From Delphinus delphis (lineage: Eukaryota > Chordata > Mammalia > Artiodactyla > Delphinidae), in assembly GCF_949987515.2 (NCBI RefSeq), contig NC_082702.1:48081600-48145599 (forward strand): a stretch of DNA of 64,000 nucleotides. The letters are read 5' to 3'. The first letter of the stretch is position 1. Every line of letters starts with the position of its first letter. Under the pieces are notes generated by a model, which was not told where the DNA came from, ran no database searches, and worked only from the letters and a program-made list of their open reading frames with translations. This document shows positions 63,470 through 64,000 of this stretch, piece by piece. The translations under genes were made by a program, and so were the position numbers.

Positions 63470-64000
63470 GCAGATGAGAAAAGCAACCCTATATACAACC
63501 CTTGATTCAACAGCAGTCAAGTGGGAGAGAAATCAAAACAACCAGAATGAAGCTATTCAAGGAGACAGACCCCATCCTGAATGAAACTAAGTAAGAGCGC
63601 TGTAAGGAAATTCTAGCCAAGCAGCAAAAAGACCTAGAGGAACTACAAGTATGATTTTTCCAGACTAAAAAAGAATGATCTTTGTGGATACTTGAAATCA
63701 TTCCCTGGAAGGGCAAGTGAGAAAAGCACGTGACCCACACAAAAACAAGTCCTCAAAGATAGAAATCAGCAGGGAGATTAAAAGCAGTTAAAGAATATGC
63801 AGAGGAGACCAAACGTGAATCTCGGCAGTCCAGAAGCGTAAAAAGGATGAAAGTGAAACAATAGCTGCTCGCACAGCATATGAAATTTTCCAAGCTAAAG
63901 AAAAACCTGTGTCTGCAGATTAAAATGGGCCACCGGGGTCTATGCGTAATAGATGAGAGGAGATAAACAGCAGGGACAATCTGATAAAAATTCCTAAATC
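63470..64000 (+). other. Coding-like relic, possibly LINE ORF1 or processed pseudogene (open at window end)
   Basis: The + strand reads as a broken, highly charged, coiled-coil-like protein in one frame from about 63590: KEILAKQQKDLEELQV, and later KEYAEETKRESRQ, separated by in-frame stops. It could be an old LINE ORF1 (L1/HAL1 type) or a processed pseudogene. It runs off the window edge and I cannot identify it. Confidence 0.25.

Larger units (their letters stand above)
56251..64000 (+). other. Intron (5' part) after the last visible exon
   Basis: At least 7.75 kb, phase 1. A CACAGA-rich simple repeat (56320-56363), an LTR-like stretch of low certainty (58150-58700), one old SINE, paired diverged blocks X, Y and Z (listed below), and an unrecognised coiled-coil-like relic at the end. 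56750-58140 shows nothing named. Confidence 0.85.

Noticed and set aside
56251..64000. Next CNTNAP4 exon (GFTGCLS end of laminin-G 4)
   Set aside because: No frame in this stretch resembles the expected sequence, so it must lie beyond the window.

Overview
The window is an internal part of one vertebrate gene, read on the + strand, from a mammal that is most likely a cetacean (whale, dolphin or porpoise). The gene is CNTNAP4 (contactin-associated protein-like 4, Caspr4). It is a neurexin-superfamily, single-pass neuronal adhesion protein. Eleven consecutive exons, 1,787 coding bases in total, lie between 1568 and 56250. They join without a stop or frameshift, and every boundary has an AG acceptor and a GT donor in matching phase. 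From memory of the human protein and the shared CNTNAP gene structure they correspond to about exons 11-21 of 24. The exons for the discoidin domain and first two laminin-G domains would lie upstream. Those for the end of the last laminin-G domain, the membrane segment and the cytoplasmic tail would lie downstream.

Domain order: first EGF-like domain (exon at 1568), fibrinogen-C-like region (4546, 15730, 20209), third laminin-G domain (24776, 40249, 41142, start of 51972), second EGF-like domain (rest of 51972), then most of the fourth laminin-G domain (53676, 55192, 56163). I found no other gene, RNA gene, CpG-island promoter or prokaryotic feature.

The host call rests on the repeats. There are about a dozen tRNA-derived CHR-type SINEs, several with clear target-site duplications, and a young L1 3' end of cetartiodactyl type. 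I saw no ruminant Bov-tA or BovB element. Hippopotamus remains possible.

The introns hold old L1 relics (some nested), MaLR LTRs, MIR copies, hAT and Tigger-like DNA-transposon fossils, three collinear copies of an old long repeat, and long perfect TA, GT and CA microsatellites. The least explained area is the intron after 56250. There, three unrelated sequence blocks (X, Y, Z) each occur twice as old, diverged copies between 56.4 and 62.0 kb. Two other intronic spots stand out: a CpG-rich patch with a minus-strand reading frame at 39.25-39.53 kb, and a GC-rich patch with a 45-codon signal-peptide-like small ORF at 38.05 kb.
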